From JBGTFE01 sp036403235 (GTDB taxonomy: Bacteria > Acidobacteriota > Blastocatellia > Pyrinomonadales > Pyrinomonadaceae), in NCBI GenBank assembly GCA_036403235.1, contig DASWRI010000052.1, positions 62,001 through 126,000 of the forward strand: DNA of 64,000 nt. The letters are read 5' to 3'. The position numbers and the translations under genes were made by a program. Below are positions 45,180 through 55,300 of the stretch, one piece after another. The notes beneath the pieces are model-generated. The model was not told the origin of the DNA. It saw only the letters and a program-made list of their open reading frames with translations, and made no database searches. Within the stretch, counting starts at the first letter, position 1. Each line of letters starts with the position of its first letter.

Positions 45180-46270
45180 TTGCGGTCACGAAGGAGCAGC
45201 CACAGAAAAAACGGCGCGCCCGCAATGGCCGTCAAAACGCCAATCGGCATTTCCGCCGGAGCAACCAGCGTTCGCGCGACAAAGTCCGCCGCCAGCAAAA
45301 GACACGCGCCGAGCAAAGCGGAACCCGGCAAAAGATATCGATGGTCAGGCCCGGTGACGAGCCGCAGAAGATGCGGCACGACGAGCCCGACAAACGTAAT
45401 CAGACCGGTAAAAGCGACGCTCGCGCCGACCGAGAGCGCGACCAGAACGATGGTTAATTTTTTGACTTTTTCGATGTCGAAACCGAGATGACCGGCTTCG
45501 GATTCGCCCAGAAGCAATGCGTTCAAAGGACGCGCGACCCGCGAAAAAAGCAAAATCGGAATTAAAATAAACGGCAGAATCGCGAGAACCGACGACCAGT
45601 TTCCGCCGCCGAGACTTCCGAGCTTCCAAAACGTGAGGCTTCGAATCTGCGTGTCGGTCGCGTAAAAAGTGAGAAATCCCGAAAAGCTCTGCGCGAGCGC
45701 GTTTATCGCAATTCCGGCCAGCAGAAGCGTCGCGACGGCGGTTTGCCCAGCGATGGTCGAAAGACGATAGATAATTAAAGTCGTCGCGAGCGCGCCCAAA
45801 AATGCGGCGACCGGAAAAGCGAAAAGCTGAAAAATGATTGGCAGCGAAACGGAAACGGCGTCGCCGACAATCACGACGGCGGTCGCCGCAAACGCCGCGC
45901 CGCTCGAAATCCCGATAAGGCCGGGGTCGGCCAAAGGATTACGAAAAAGTCCCTGCATCGCCGCGCCGGACGTTCCGAGAGCCGCGCCGACGAGCAGCCC
46001 GAGCGCGATGCGCGGAAGCCGTATATCAATCAATGTCGCTTCCTGCTGAACGGTAAAATCGGACGCGACGTTGATGCCCAGATTTTTCAAAACAATCGCA
46101 AAAATCTGCTGCTGGCTGATTTCGACCGCGCCTTTATCGGCGGAAACGAGAACGATGAAAATTAAAAGCAGAAATAAAACGAGCAGGACGACGCGCCCGC
46201 GTTTGCCTTTTAATTTTGTCCGCAAACCGGGAAAAAGTCTTGAAGCCAGATTGTCTTTTATTTCATTCAT
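45161..46270 (-). CDS. hmuU: Hemin/iron ABC transporter permease (FecCD family)
   Basis: 369 aa with about nine or ten helices. Family motifs: IDIRLPRIALGLLVGAALGTSGAA, then RNPLADPGLIGISSGAA, and GLITFVGLVVPHLLR, GADFVART-like AADFVARTLVAPAEMPIG. BtuC/FecCD dimer-forming permease. Gap to hmuT is 103 bp and contains a 9-bp inverted repeat (AATTTAGCC / GGCTAAATT). Confidence 0.92.
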   Translation of the reverse strand: MNEIKDNLASRLFPGLRTKLKGKRGRVVLLVLFLLLIFIVLVSADKGAVEISQQQIFAIVLKNLGINVASDFTVQQEATLIDIRLPRIALGLLVGAALGTSGAAMQGLFRNPLADPGLIGISSGAAFAATAVVIVGDAVSVSLPIIFQLFAFPVAAFLGALATTLIIYRLSTIAGQTAVATLLLAGIAINALAQSFSGFLTFYATDTQIRSLTFWKLGSLGGGNWSSVLAILPFILIPILLFSRVARPLNALLLGESEAGHLGFDIEKVKKLTIVLVALSVGASVAFTGLITFVGLVVPHLLRLVTGPDHRYLLPGSALLGACLLLAADFVARTLVAPAEMPIGVLTAIAGAPFFLWLLLRDRKWRIIH

Positions 46271-46373
46271 TCGGCGAATAAATCACAAAAAGAATTTAGC
46301 CACAAATTACACGGATTACACAAATAATTATTGACTTTTATTTCGTGTTGGCAATGTTATTCGCGGCTAAATT

Positions 46374-47306
46374 TTATTTATTTAATTCAGGATGAAATTT
46401 GTATGCGAGCTCGCGCACGGCGCGGCCGACGCCGGGGCCGAAACCTTGAAAATACATATCGCTGACGGGCACGACGCGTTTATTTTTTCCGGCCGGCGTC
46501 AGCGCGACGCCGGGAAATTTGACTATTCCTTCGACGCCGCCGCTGCGCTCAAAGCTTTTCTCGGTTATCAAAATGACTTCGGGCTGCGCGGCGACGACCG
46601 CTTCGTCGGTCATCTCGCGGAAACCGGAAAAGTCATTTATCGGATTTGCGCCGCCCGCAAGTTTAATCATTTCGTCAATCGTCGTTCCCGTGCCGCTCAT
46701 CGTCGCGTTCGGCATATTCGGCCCGCGCCCGACGAACATTACTTTCGGCGTCGTCTGTTTTTTCTCCAAAAGCCTGCCGACTTCGCGCATATCGGCGTCA
46801 ATCGCGTCGTTTATCTCTTTTGCCCTCGCTTCCAGACTGAGCGCTCTGGCAATCGTTTCGACTTTCGATTTTACGGTTTCAATCGTGTAATTCGGCGTCA
46901 TAGTCAAAATCGTGATGCCCGAATTTCGCAACTGCTCGACGACCTGCGACGGGCCGGAATCGGCGTTCATGATGATGAGCGTCGGCTTTAAGGACAAAAT
47001 TCCTTCGGCTGAGAGAGTGTTGCGCGGCCCGATTTTCGCGAGATTTTTTGTTTCGGGAATGTATTCGGCGCTCGAATTATCGACGCCGATTATTTTTTCG
47101 CCCGCGCCGAGCGCGTAAATCGTTTCGGTCACGGCCGTCCCGATTGAAACGATGCGCGAGCTGTCGCCGACCGTTACGTTTTTGCCTTCGGCGTCCGTCA
47201 CGTTTATCCCGTTTTTCGCTTCGTTCGGCGCTGGTTGCCGACAATTTGCGAAAACAAAAATGCAGGTAAAAGCTAAAAAAACGGCGCTGGTCGATTTAAG
47301 TTTCAT
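46374..47306 (-). CDS. hmuT: Hemin ABC transporter, substrate-binding protein
   Basis: 310 aa. Hydrophobic leader ending FANC at 24, a possible but non-ideal lipobox. Periplasmic binding protein type III: RIVSIGTAVTETIYALGA, KIGPRNTLSAEGILSLKPTLII, NADSGPSQVVEQL, VMFVGRGPNM. HmuT resemblance is supported by the adjoining hmuU/hmuV. It starts 9 nt after a terminator. Confidence 0.87.
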   Translation of the reverse strand: MKLKSTSAVFLAFTCIFVFANCRQPAPNEAKNGINVTDAEGKNVTVGDSSRIVSIGTAVTETIYALGAGEKIIGVDNSSAEYIPETKNLAKIGPRNTLSAEGILSLKPTLIIMNADSGPSQVVEQLRNSGITILTMTPNYTIETVKSKVETIARALSLEARAKEINDAIDADMREVGRLLEKKQTTPKVMFVGRGPNMPNATMSGTGTTIDEMIKLAGGANPINDFSGFREMTDEAVVAAQPEVILITEKSFERSGGVEGIVKFPGVALTPAGKNKRVVPVSDMYFQGFGPGVGRAVRELAYKFHPELNK

Positions 47307-47316
47307 TTCTCTAAAT

Positions 47317-47347
47317 TAAAAAAAGCGGGCGGAGAAAATCCCGCCCG
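47317..47347 (-). terminator. Terminator between TonB receptor and hmuT
   Basis: CGGGCGG-attttct-CCGCCCG stem followed by a T-run of seven on the minus strand. It stops just upstream of the hmuT ATG, so hmuT depends on read-through or its own promoter. Confidence 0.8.
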
Positions 47348-47376
47348 AAAATTATTATATTCACATCGTTGGAGAA

Positions 47377-50295
47377 TTAATAACGGAAACGAACCTGGAA
47401 CTGAACTTCGCGGCCCGGTTCGGTGTTGGCGATGCCGCCGAGCGCCGTGCCGAGCAGCAGCGAAGGCGTTCCCGTAACCGCGCTTCCGTATGTGCCGAAA
47501 CGCCCGTAAATGTTTCGATTATTGAAAATATTAAACGCTTCGACGCGCAATTCGAGACGCGCTCTTTCGCCGAACGAAAACGATTTTTGAGCAAACAAAT
47601 CGGTCGAATAAGTCGGCGTTCCTTTTCCTGAATTGCGCTCTAAAAACGTTCCGCTCGCCACGTCGAACGGCCGGTCGGCGGTCGAGCCGTCGCCGTTGAT
47701 ATCGACTCCGGCGGTAACGGCAAAAGGTCGGCCCGAAGCCGCCGTCTGCACGCCGCCGACGCTGAAGCCGTAGGGCAGTTGATAATAGCCGCTCAAAACA
47801 AATCTGTGCCGCTGGTCGAGCAGGCTCGGGCCGCGCTCGAATGCGCCGAGCTGATTAACGTCCGCCGGGTCGCCGTTGCCGGCGTCGGGCTCGACCGTGT
47901 TAATCGTTTTCGAGAGCGTGTAGCTCGCCAGAAACGAAAATTTCCGGCTGAAGCGTTTTTCCAGATTTATCTGCAAACCGTTGTAAACGCTGACGCCTTC
48001 GTTGACGACGACCTGAATGCGCCGGTAGCCGTTGGCGACGGGCACAATCGGCCGCGTCGCATTGGCCGCCGCCACCGAGCGCGTCGCCGTCGCCAAAGTG
48101 ACAAACGGAATAAAAAGGCTCGGCGCGTTCAAATCGAGCAGCCGGTCGATGTCGGCGGTGCGCGCGCGAACGTAATCGATTTTTAAGAAGAAATCGCCGC
48201 CCAGACTGCGTTCGACGCCGATTGTTCCCTGCTGCGTCATCGGATTCAAAAGTTTGTCGGGATAGCCGCGCAGTTTCGACGTGTCGAAAAATTGGTTGTA
48301 AAACGCGGCTCGGCCGGGACGAATGACGATGTCGCGCGCCGGCAGCGACGCGCCCGCCGGAAACGTCGGAAGCGCGGTCAGAGACGTCGGGAAACCGAGC
48401 TGGCCGGGCGTTGCGGTAAACGTAAAAACTCCGGTCGGGCCGCCGAGCGAAAACTGCGCGCCGAGATTGGCGCGCAGCTGCGAATAATATATGCCGTAGC
48501 TTCCGCGCACGACGGTTTTGTTGTCGCCGAGGAAATTGTAGGCAAATCCGATGCGCGGCGCGAGATTGTCGGTGTCGTCGGTAAACGTCTGGCGCTCGTA
48601 GCGCAAGCCGAGATTGAGCGTTAAATCCTGCCGCGCGCGCCAGTCGTCCTGCACGAACAGAGACCAGAGCCACTGGCTGACGTTATAATTTGCGTTGCCG
48701 AAGCTCTGCGTAAAGGACGCGGCGTCGGCAATCGTCAAAGCCGATGTCGGAATCGCGGGATTTGCCGAACGCGCGTTGGTAAAGCGAAACTGGCCGAGAA
48801 AAAAGCCGCTGCCAAATTCCTGCCCGTTTCCGCCAGAAGACGAATATTCAAGGTCGCCGCCGATTTTTACCGCCTGTTTACCGAAAATCAAAGAAAGCGT
48901 GTCGGCAAACTGAAACTGATGATCTTGCAGAAAAGCGGCGCGCGATTCGCCTTCGGTCGAAATCGGGCGAATAAACTGTGTGCTCACGTTGGCCGGAGTA
49001 AACTTCGTAATCGGCGAGCCGAGCTGAAACTGAAGACGTCCTTCGTTGACGATTTTCGAGCTGATAAGCGTCGTCAGCGAAATTTGCGCGGCGTATGTGT
49101 CGCGCTCGAACGTGCGGGCGGCGCTCGGCAGATTGTTTCCGCCGACGGCGTCAGCCGGATTCGTGTCGGTAAATCTTTCGAGATTAAAGCGCGTCGTCAA
49201 AGTATTGTATTCGTTAATTTGATGGTCGACGCGCGCGAAAAACATTCCCTGCTTGTATTCGCCGCCGAAAGTTCCGGGCGCGAGAACAGACGTAATTACT
49301 GTGTCGCGTCTTTGCCAATTTCCTTCCGCGCCGACGAGAAAATGCGTCCGGTCTTTGATAATCGGGCCGGAAAAAACTCCGCTCAATTGAAAAAGCTCGT
49401 CTCGCGTCCGGCGATTGGCCAGCGGCAGACGCGCCTGAAGTCCGCTCGGGCGAGCCATAAAAAGCAAATCGGCGCTAAAATCATTCGTGCCGGATTTGGT
49501 GACGATGTTGACGACGTTCCCGGCCGTGCGGCCGAATTCGGCCGAAACCGGATTGCTCAAAACCGTAAATTCCTGAATCGTCGAAAACGGTAGATTTGTA
49601 AAAATCGTTTGTCTGCCCCAATCGTCGTTGCCCGTGCTGCCGTCTAAACTGAAAGTCGTCTGGCGGCGGCCGCTGCCGTTGACGACGAACAGAAAATTAT
49701 TCAAAAACAAATCGCCCGTGCCGCGCGCCGGACGAACCGACGAATTGAGCTGGACGAGGTTTGTCAGCTTGCGGCCTAAAACGGGCGTGTTGTCGATTTT
49801 CTGCAAATCGAGACGCGTGCCGAGTTCGGCCGAATCCGACTGAACGCCTTCGGTCGTTCCGCGAACGATGACATCGCCGACGGCATCTACGCCGCGCGGC
49901 GAGAGCAGAAAATCGAACGACGCCGATTCATTGGCGCGCAGCTCAATATCGCTTTTTTCCTTTTCGGCGAAACCTTCTCCGAGCGCGGAAATTGTAATTT
50001 TATATTTGCCCGTCAGAGGCAGATTCGAAATCGTATAATTGCCGTCGCTGTCCGTCGTCGTGTCGCGTTTAAGACCGGTCGCTTCGTTTGTAACGGAAAC
50101 GCTCGCGCCGACAATCACCGCGCCATTCTCGTCCGCGATTCTTCCGCGAATCGTCGCCGAATCAATCGTCTGGGCAAAACCCGTTAACGCGAGAAACACG
50201 TAAAACGCAAAAAAAAGATTGAAACAAAAAACGCTTTTTGATTTGAACGATGATTTTACGGCAGACGAACCGCGCCGAAAAGGGACTTTTCTCAT
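47377..50295 (-). CDS. TonB-dependent receptor, Oar-like
   Basis: 972 aa. Signal peptide (about 1-42, FAQ), CarboxypepD_reg-like domain (IRGRIADENGAVIVGASVSVTNEATG), plug region (GRKLTNLVQLNSS; SLDGSTGNDDWG; GRTAGNVVNIVTKSGTNDFS), then a long beta-barrel ending VQFQVRFRY with terminal aromatic. It would import a ligand using TonB energy. The same-strand hmuTUV cluster suggests heme or a heme-like chelate; this is inference. A terminator separates it from hmuT. Confidence 0.92.
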   Translation of the reverse strand: MRKVPFRRGSSAVKSSFKSKSVFCFNLFFAFYVFLALTGFAQTIDSATIRGRIADENGAVIVGASVSVTNEATGLKRDTTTDSDGNYTISNLPLTGKYKITISALGEGFAEKEKSDIELRANESASFDFLLSPRGVDAVGDVIVRGTTEGVQSDSAELGTRLDLQKIDNTPVLGRKLTNLVQLNSSVRPARGTGDLFLNNFLFVVNGSGRRQTTFSLDGSTGNDDWGRQTIFTNLPFSTIQEFTVLSNPVSAEFGRTAGNVVNIVTKSGTNDFSADLLFMARPSGLQARLPLANRRTRDELFQLSGVFSGPIIKDRTHFLVGAEGNWQRRDTVITSVLAPGTFGGEYKQGMFFARVDHQINEYNTLTTRFNLERFTDTNPADAVGGNNLPSAARTFERDTYAAQISLTTLISSKIVNEGRLQFQLGSPITKFTPANVSTQFIRPISTEGESRAAFLQDHQFQFADTLSLIFGKQAVKIGGDLEYSSSGGNGQEFGSGFFLGQFRFTNARSANPAIPTSALTIADAASFTQSFGNANYNVSQWLWSLFVQDDWRARQDLTLNLGLRYERQTFTDDTDNLAPRIGFAYNFLGDNKTVVRGSYGIYYSQLRANLGAQFSLGGPTGVFTFTATPGQLGFPTSLTALPTFPAGASLPARDIVIRPGRAAFYNQFFDTSKLRGYPDKLLNPMTQQGTIGVERSLGGDFFLKIDYVRARTADIDRLLDLNAPSLFIPFVTLATATRSVAAANATRPIVPVANGYRRIQVVVNEGVSVYNGLQINLEKRFSRKFSFLASYTLSKTINTVEPDAGNGDPADVNQLGAFERGPSLLDQRHRFVLSGYYQLPYGFSVGGVQTAASGRPFAVTAGVDINGDGSTADRPFDVASGTFLERNSGKGTPTYSTDLFAQKSFSFGERARLELRVEAFNIFNNRNIYGRFGTYGSAVTGTPSLLLGTALGGIANTEPGREVQFQVRFRY

Positions 50296-50401
50296 AAATT
50301 GTCTTAAATTTTGAATTTATTTATCTAAAAATAAAAAGCTATCACCCGCGGCAATCTACTACCAGCACTCGTTTTACTATCGATTGTCGTAGTTAGCTTT
50401 G

Positions 50402-51403
50402 TTATTGAAGCAGAGCGACGATTTTTTCCGTAAAATCGTGAACCTGAAGCAAAAATTCTCGATTGACGGCGAGGAGCATCAGCAGCGCGGCGAAACCGGC
50501 GAGCAAAAATCTAAACGCGATTTCTCGTCCGGCGCGAGCGTTTTGCGCCTCTTTGCAATCGGCTTCGGGCATTTGCAGAAGATGGAGGATGCGGCCGGAA
50601 ATATATTCGGTGTGCTCGGCAATCAGAGACGCGCCGGCAGGCATCGCCGGGCGAGCGCCGGCGGGTGCGAGGCGCGCGATTTTGACGAGCGCCGAAGCGA
50701 GATTTACTGCCGTCAGATTTCCGCCGCCGAGCGCGGCATACTCGTCGGCCGCCGATTCGGCCGTTTCCGTCCAGGCGCGTTCGAGCGTTTTTCCGAGCGG
50801 AAAAACCAGCAAATCGCGGCAAATACGGAGAATCGTCCGCTTAAAATTGTCGTGCGCCGCCAGGTGACCGTGCTCGTGCGCGATTGCCGCTTGCAGCTCT
50901 TCAGGGCTGAGCGCGTCGAAAATCCGGTTGGCGATAAACATCTGCGGGCGAAACGTGCCGACGACGGCGATGACCGGGAATTGATGATTGATGCGAAAAG
51001 CGGGAATCGAGACGTTTTCGATTTCGACCGGCTCGGCGTTTTTCAGCCAGTTTGAAACAAGCCTTCGCGTCGTCGCGCGCGTCCCGAAAACGCGCCAGGC
51101 AGCGGCGGCAAAACCGATTAATGAAATAATCGAGAGCAGCGCCAGCTTAAAGCTGATGATTTCGTCGGATTTATGCGGCTCGAACAAAAGATAGGCCGGA
51201 AGCAGAAAGGCGAAGACGAAAACGCAGGCGCCGACAAACGGGAAAACGGACAAAGCAAAAATAAACCGCGCCTGTTTCGCCGCCGAACGGTTTTTGAAAA
51301 ACCCGGATGCGGCGCGCCACAAGATTTCCGCGGCGATTGAAGACAAAACATTTATCGCCAGCAGAAGCGCAAAAATTAATGAAATTGCCAGCAGAAAATA
51401 CAT
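50402..51403 (-). CDS. M56 family membrane metallopeptidase, BlaR1-like without sensor domain
   Basis: 333 aa. Three or four hydrophobic segments (3-27, 47-73, 86-104) and the zinc motif HEHGH at 176-180, with a downstream TAESAADEYAAL that provides the third ligand Glu. BlaR1/MecR1 are about 590 aa and carry a penicillin-binding C-terminal domain; here the protein ends in one further helix (about 300-320). Likely transduces another signal by cleaving the BlaI-like repressor encoded 6 nt upstream. Confidence 0.85.
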   Translation of the reverse strand: MYFLLAISLIFALLLAINVLSSIAAEILWRAASGFFKNRSAAKQARFIFALSVFPFVGACVFVFAFLLPAYLLFEPHKSDEIISFKLALLSIISLIGFAAAAWRVFGTRATTRRLVSNWLKNAEPVEIENVSIPAFRINHQFPVIAVVGTFRPQMFIANRIFDALSPEELQAAIAHEHGHLAAHDNFKRTILRICRDLLVFPLGKTLERAWTETAESAADEYAALGGGNLTAVNLASALVKIARLAPAGARPAMPAGASLIAEHTEYISGRILHLLQMPEADCKEAQNARAGREIAFRFLLAGFAALLMLLAVNREFLLQVHDFTEKIVALLQ

Positions 51404-51409
51404 CGTTGA

Positions 51410-51853
51410 TTATTCCCTGTTTTCGAGCTCGCGTCGTTTTTTTTGCACGAGACGCTCAAGCTCGTCGAGCAGTTCGCGGTCGCGGTCGCTGACCGCGTCG
51501 ACGATGCAGGCCAGAACCGGCTCGATACGCTCGGTTCCGGCATTGAGCAGAGTTCCGATAACGTCTTCCGTCAGCCCGCGCTCCATTTCTTCGAGCGAAA
51601 AACGCGTCGAATACAGATAAGCTTTTCCCATCTTTCGCCGCTTCAAAAGATTTTTCTTAAACAAACGGTCGAGCGTCGTCATCACGGTCGTGTAGGCGAC
51701 GTTTTCGCCGAAAGCGTCGAAAACCTGCCGGACACTGACTTCTTTTTGCCGCCAGACCTCCGCCATCGTTTCGCGCTCGAGCTTGCCGAGCGACGAGATA
51801 ATCGCTTCGCTCGGCCGCGAAAATCCGCGCAGTGAAAATTTTGGGATTTTCAT
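51410..51853 (-). CDS. BlaI/MecI/CopY-type transcriptional repressor
   Basis: 147 aa winged helix protein: LGKLERETMAEVWRQKEVSVRQVFDAF, VAYTTVMTTLDRLFKKNLL (recognition helix with the TT-V-T-LDRL pattern), RRKMGKAYLY and a dimer domain ending RRELENRE. It represses its own and neighbouring promoters until the linked M56 peptidase cuts it. No beta-lactamase is nearby. The mRNA appears leaderless. Confidence 0.92.
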   Translation of the reverse strand: MKIPKFSLRGFSRPSEAIISSLGKLERETMAEVWRQKEVSVRQVFDAFGENVAYTTVMTTLDRLFKKNLLKRRKMGKAYLYSTRFSLEEMERGLTEDVIGTLLNAGTERIEPVLACIVDAVSDRDRELLDELERLVQKKRRELENRE

Positions 51854-51860
51854 ATTTGTC

Positions 51861-51888
51861 AGTATAAAAGAATTTAGATTTGTGTCAA
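51861..51888 (-). promoter_or_regulatory. Near-consensus leaderless promoter of the blaI-type gene
   Basis: -35 TTGACA (51883-51888), 16-nt spacer, -10 TATACT (51861-51866), then 7 nt to the ATG at 51853. The predicted start site is at or next to the A of ATG. TGACA-AAT-type direct repeats at both ends of the promoter are operator candidates. Confidence 0.75.
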
Positions 51889-51979
51889 TCGAAAAGTCTA
51901 TTCAGCGATTTCGAAAATAAAAAATGCGCGCGAACCGGCCAAGCTGACGAATCGCTCGGTCAGGCTGCCCGAAATTGTT

Positions 51980-52016
51980 AAAGGTGTCAAAAAGCAGAGT
52001 TTCTGACACCTTTTTT
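51980..52016. terminator. Hairpin terminator next to a gene remnant
   Basis: AAAGGTGTCA and TGACACCTTT with a 14-nt loop, then six T on the plus strand and TTTAAC on the minus strand. It follows the remnant at 52040 by about 24 bp. Confidence 0.65.
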
Positions 52017-52039
52017 AGTTTTACGTCGAAACTGAAATT

Positions 52040-52183
52040 TTACGGAGTGGTAGTAATCGTTTCCACCCTTAAGTCCAGTTTATATTGACCGTTAGTTACA
52101 ATTTCCGATTTCAAATCTATACTCAGACTGTCACCGTCGGCCGTCGATACGTTTGTAATGGCCGCGCCGGAAATTTTGTGTTT
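52040..52183 (-). pseudogene. 3'-terminal gene remnant
   Basis: 47 codons between two stops, without a start, reading ISGAAITNVSTADGDSLSID, LKSEIVTNG and YKLDLRVETITTTP then TAA. Alternating hydrophobic and polar residues look like genuine beta-strand protein. It is followed by a hairpin terminator, the order expected at the end of a gene whose 5' part has been lost. Family unknown. Confidence 0.4.
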
Positions 52184-52309
52184 TTACGTTTTTCTGAGTA
52201 GTCCGGACAGGATTACGTGAAAATAATTTTCTATTTGTTTTTTGTGGAAAATAAATTTCGTGAAGTAAGCACTAATAATTACCAGCATTTTCGGGAGCCT
52301 ATAAAATTA

Positions 52310-52366
52310 TTTGCTTTCAAAAAATTGAAAGCCTGCCCTTACCGTAACGGTAAGGGCAGGCTTTCA
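52310..52366 (-). terminator. Strong terminator of the second TonB receptor
   Basis: A 19-20 bp perfect stem (52326-52345 / 52347-52366) with a one-base centre, followed on the minus strand by AATTTTTT. It lies 13 nt after the receptor stop. Confidence 0.85.
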
Positions 52367-52379
52367 TTGACATTAAAAC

Positions 52380-55300
52380 TTAGAAATTAAGTTTTGCGCC
52401 GAATTGAAACTGGCGCTGGTCATAGGCTGCCGTCGGGATGCTGCGGAAGCGGCCGCCGCTGTCTCTCTGGCCGAAGGCGTTGACATCGCGGTAGTTCGGC
52501 GATGCGGACGCTTCGTTAAAGCGATTGAACAGATTGAAGCCTTCGGCAATCAATTCGAGACGGAAGCGTTCGCCGAAACGAATCGTGCGGGCGACGCGCA
52601 AATCGAACGAAGCATACGGATGCGTGATGCCGCGATTGCGTCCTAAGTTTCCGTTGGCGAAAATTAAACTGCCGTTGTCGTCCGTCTGGAAAATCGTGCC
52701 GCACGTTCCGCCGCCTGCCAGCGGTTCGCCCGGAACACAGAGCGTTCCGTCGGCCAGAACGTTCGGACGGTCGGTTTGCGACGATTGGTCGTTGTTGGCA
52801 TCGACGTTCGTGATGATGTTAAACGGTCGACCCGACGAAATCTCGACAATCGGCGCAATTACAAAGTCCGCTAAAACCCGCTTCATCATATTGTCCGATT
52901 TCTGCCAGGCCTGCGGCGAAGCGAGAACTCCGCTGAAGACAAAGCGATGACGCTGGTCAAACAGCGAATCGGCTCTTTCGAGGTCAAACCGACGGACGTT
53001 CTGCGCGATAAGCAAAGTCTGCAAATCCGAAGAATCGTCGATCGAGTGCGACCACGTATAAGAGGCGAGGAAGGTTAAGTTGTTGGCGAAACGACGTTTC
53101 AGTTCGACGTTCATCGCGTTGTAGTTCGAGTTTCCGTCGGAAACCTGCGCGTTGACCGCACCGAACGGCGAAATCAGGCCGGGCGTTCTCAAACTTCCGG
53201 CAATCTGCGAATCGAGCACGGCTTTCGAAACCGCGCCGCCTGAAAGCGCTGCCGCTAAGAAATAATTCGGCGCGTTCGGGCGGAAGAAGTTGGCGACCGC
53301 CGGGGCAACCACGCGTCCGGTCGGGCACTGCGCGACCATTCCCGGAATAACCACGGCGCAACCGACGCCGGTTGCCGTTCCCGGCGCGGTCGTCGCGATT
53401 GAGAAAGCAATCGCCTGCTGCTGGCTGGCCGGCAGAGCGCCGCCGAAAAAGCGCTGGAAGTTTTGAATTTGCAGAGCCGTATTCGGCGTATTCAAATCGG
53501 TCGGACGCGGCAGATTATGCGCGCCGACAAAAATATAAGAAACCGAAAGCGACATATTTTGGGTTATCTGTCGCTCAAACGATAAATTCGCCTGCGTCGC
53601 CGAAGCGTATTTGAAATCCTTCGCAATCGGCAAAGTGAACGGCAGAACCGCGCCGAAGCCCGAAAACGTCTGGTCATTAAAACGCTGGCGGCCAAACTGA
53701 TACTGCGCCGAAGTCGCCACGCCCGGCGTTACGGTCGCGCCGCAGACCGCCGGATTCGAGCCCTGCACGCCGCAGACCGTTCCCTGAAATACCTGCGCGG
53801 CATTTAAGAGCGCCGTCGGCGTCGGACTTCCCGCCGTCAAAACCGATTGCTGCTGCTGCGCGGCGTCGGCGATGTCGGAGTTAAACGCGACCGCCAGCAG
53901 CGGGTGGTCGTAGAAAAGGCCGAGCGCGCCGCGAACGACCGTTTTGCCGTCGCCGAAAATATCGTAGGCAAAACCGAAACGCGGTGCAAAGTTGTTAAAA
54001 TCACGCGGAATTCCCTGCTGAACTCCGAGCGCGTCCTGTGCCGCCAGAATGTCGGTGGATGACAGATTGATGCCGGAAAGCGGGTCACGGAAACCGACCG
54101 GGTCAATCGTTTCGGTAAATTCGACGTCGTAGCGAATGCCGTAATTGAACGTCAGACGGCGCGTCGCTTTCCACGAATCCTGCGCGAAAAGGGCAATCGG
54201 CATATTTTTGATTTTGCTGACCGGATTGCCGAAACCCTGGATATACAGCGAAGGCAGGCCGAGCCCGTAGGACTGAACCGGCGTAAAGGCCGGAGCCGCC
54301 GCCGGAAATCCGAGATTCGAAGCGGCAAAATCGCCGAAGTTGAAAAGTCCGGCAAAGTTTAATTCAAAAACCGCGCTCGGAATCTTGACAAAGTTGATGT
54401 CGCCGCCGAATTTGAAAGCGTGATTGCCCCAGACCAAATTGTAATTGTCGGCCAACTGAATACGCGTTTCGGTGCGGTCGACCGGCGAGAAAAGCTCGCG
54501 GCCGATAAACGCCGTTCCCGAAATGTTAAAGGCGACGGCATCGCCGTTCTGCGATTTAAAGGTCGTGTCGCGGCGGCCGTATTGAAGACGCAGCTCGTTG
54601 GCGGTTGTTCCGCTCAAAGTCGAATTAAGACCGACCGTAAAGCTCGAGTCTTTAATATTGGTAATGCCCGTTCTGGAAAAATCGTTTTGTCCCAGAGACT
54701 GGTTTTGCGATTCGACCTGAATACCGGTCAAAGTTCCGGGGTTGAATCCGGCGCGAACCGTCAACTGGTTGTCGTTGTTGAGATTGACGTCAAAACGAAG
54801 CGATGTGTACTGCGTCGCTTCGGTGACGGGAAAAACTCTCTGCAAACTGTTGAGCGGTCGAAAAGCTATCGACTGACCGAGACTGTTGGTCGTGCCGACC
54901 GGAACGGGCGTGCCCGTCAGCAAAAATCTCGGGCCGATGGTTCCCGGCAGAATCGGCGAAATCGCCGGGCAGCCGCTTCCGTCGTTCGGGCTCGTCAGAG
55001 GGTTAAACCCGTTCAGAGCCGTCTGCGCGCCGCTCGAAGCGAAAAACGCGTAAGCGCGCGCCGCGCAGATGTTGGCGGCGACGCCCGAACCGACCAGAGT
55101 GTTGATAAACGTCGCCTGCGCCGGCGTCAGGCCGGTATAAGTTCTGGCGACGGGATTGACGCCCGCGATGACCGGAATCGTCGCCGAAGCGGTTAAGCCG
55201 CGGGAAACGTCGCTTGTAAAAAAGCCCGATTCGTTGCGCTGGCGGCGTTCCCACGAAAAGAAGAAAAACGCACGGTCTTTGGCAATCGGCCCGCCGAGAG

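Noticed and set aside
46271..46373. Small protein gene between hmuT and hmuU
   Set aside because: Reads as a low-complexity NYTDYTN type frame from ATTACAC repeats; no start signal.
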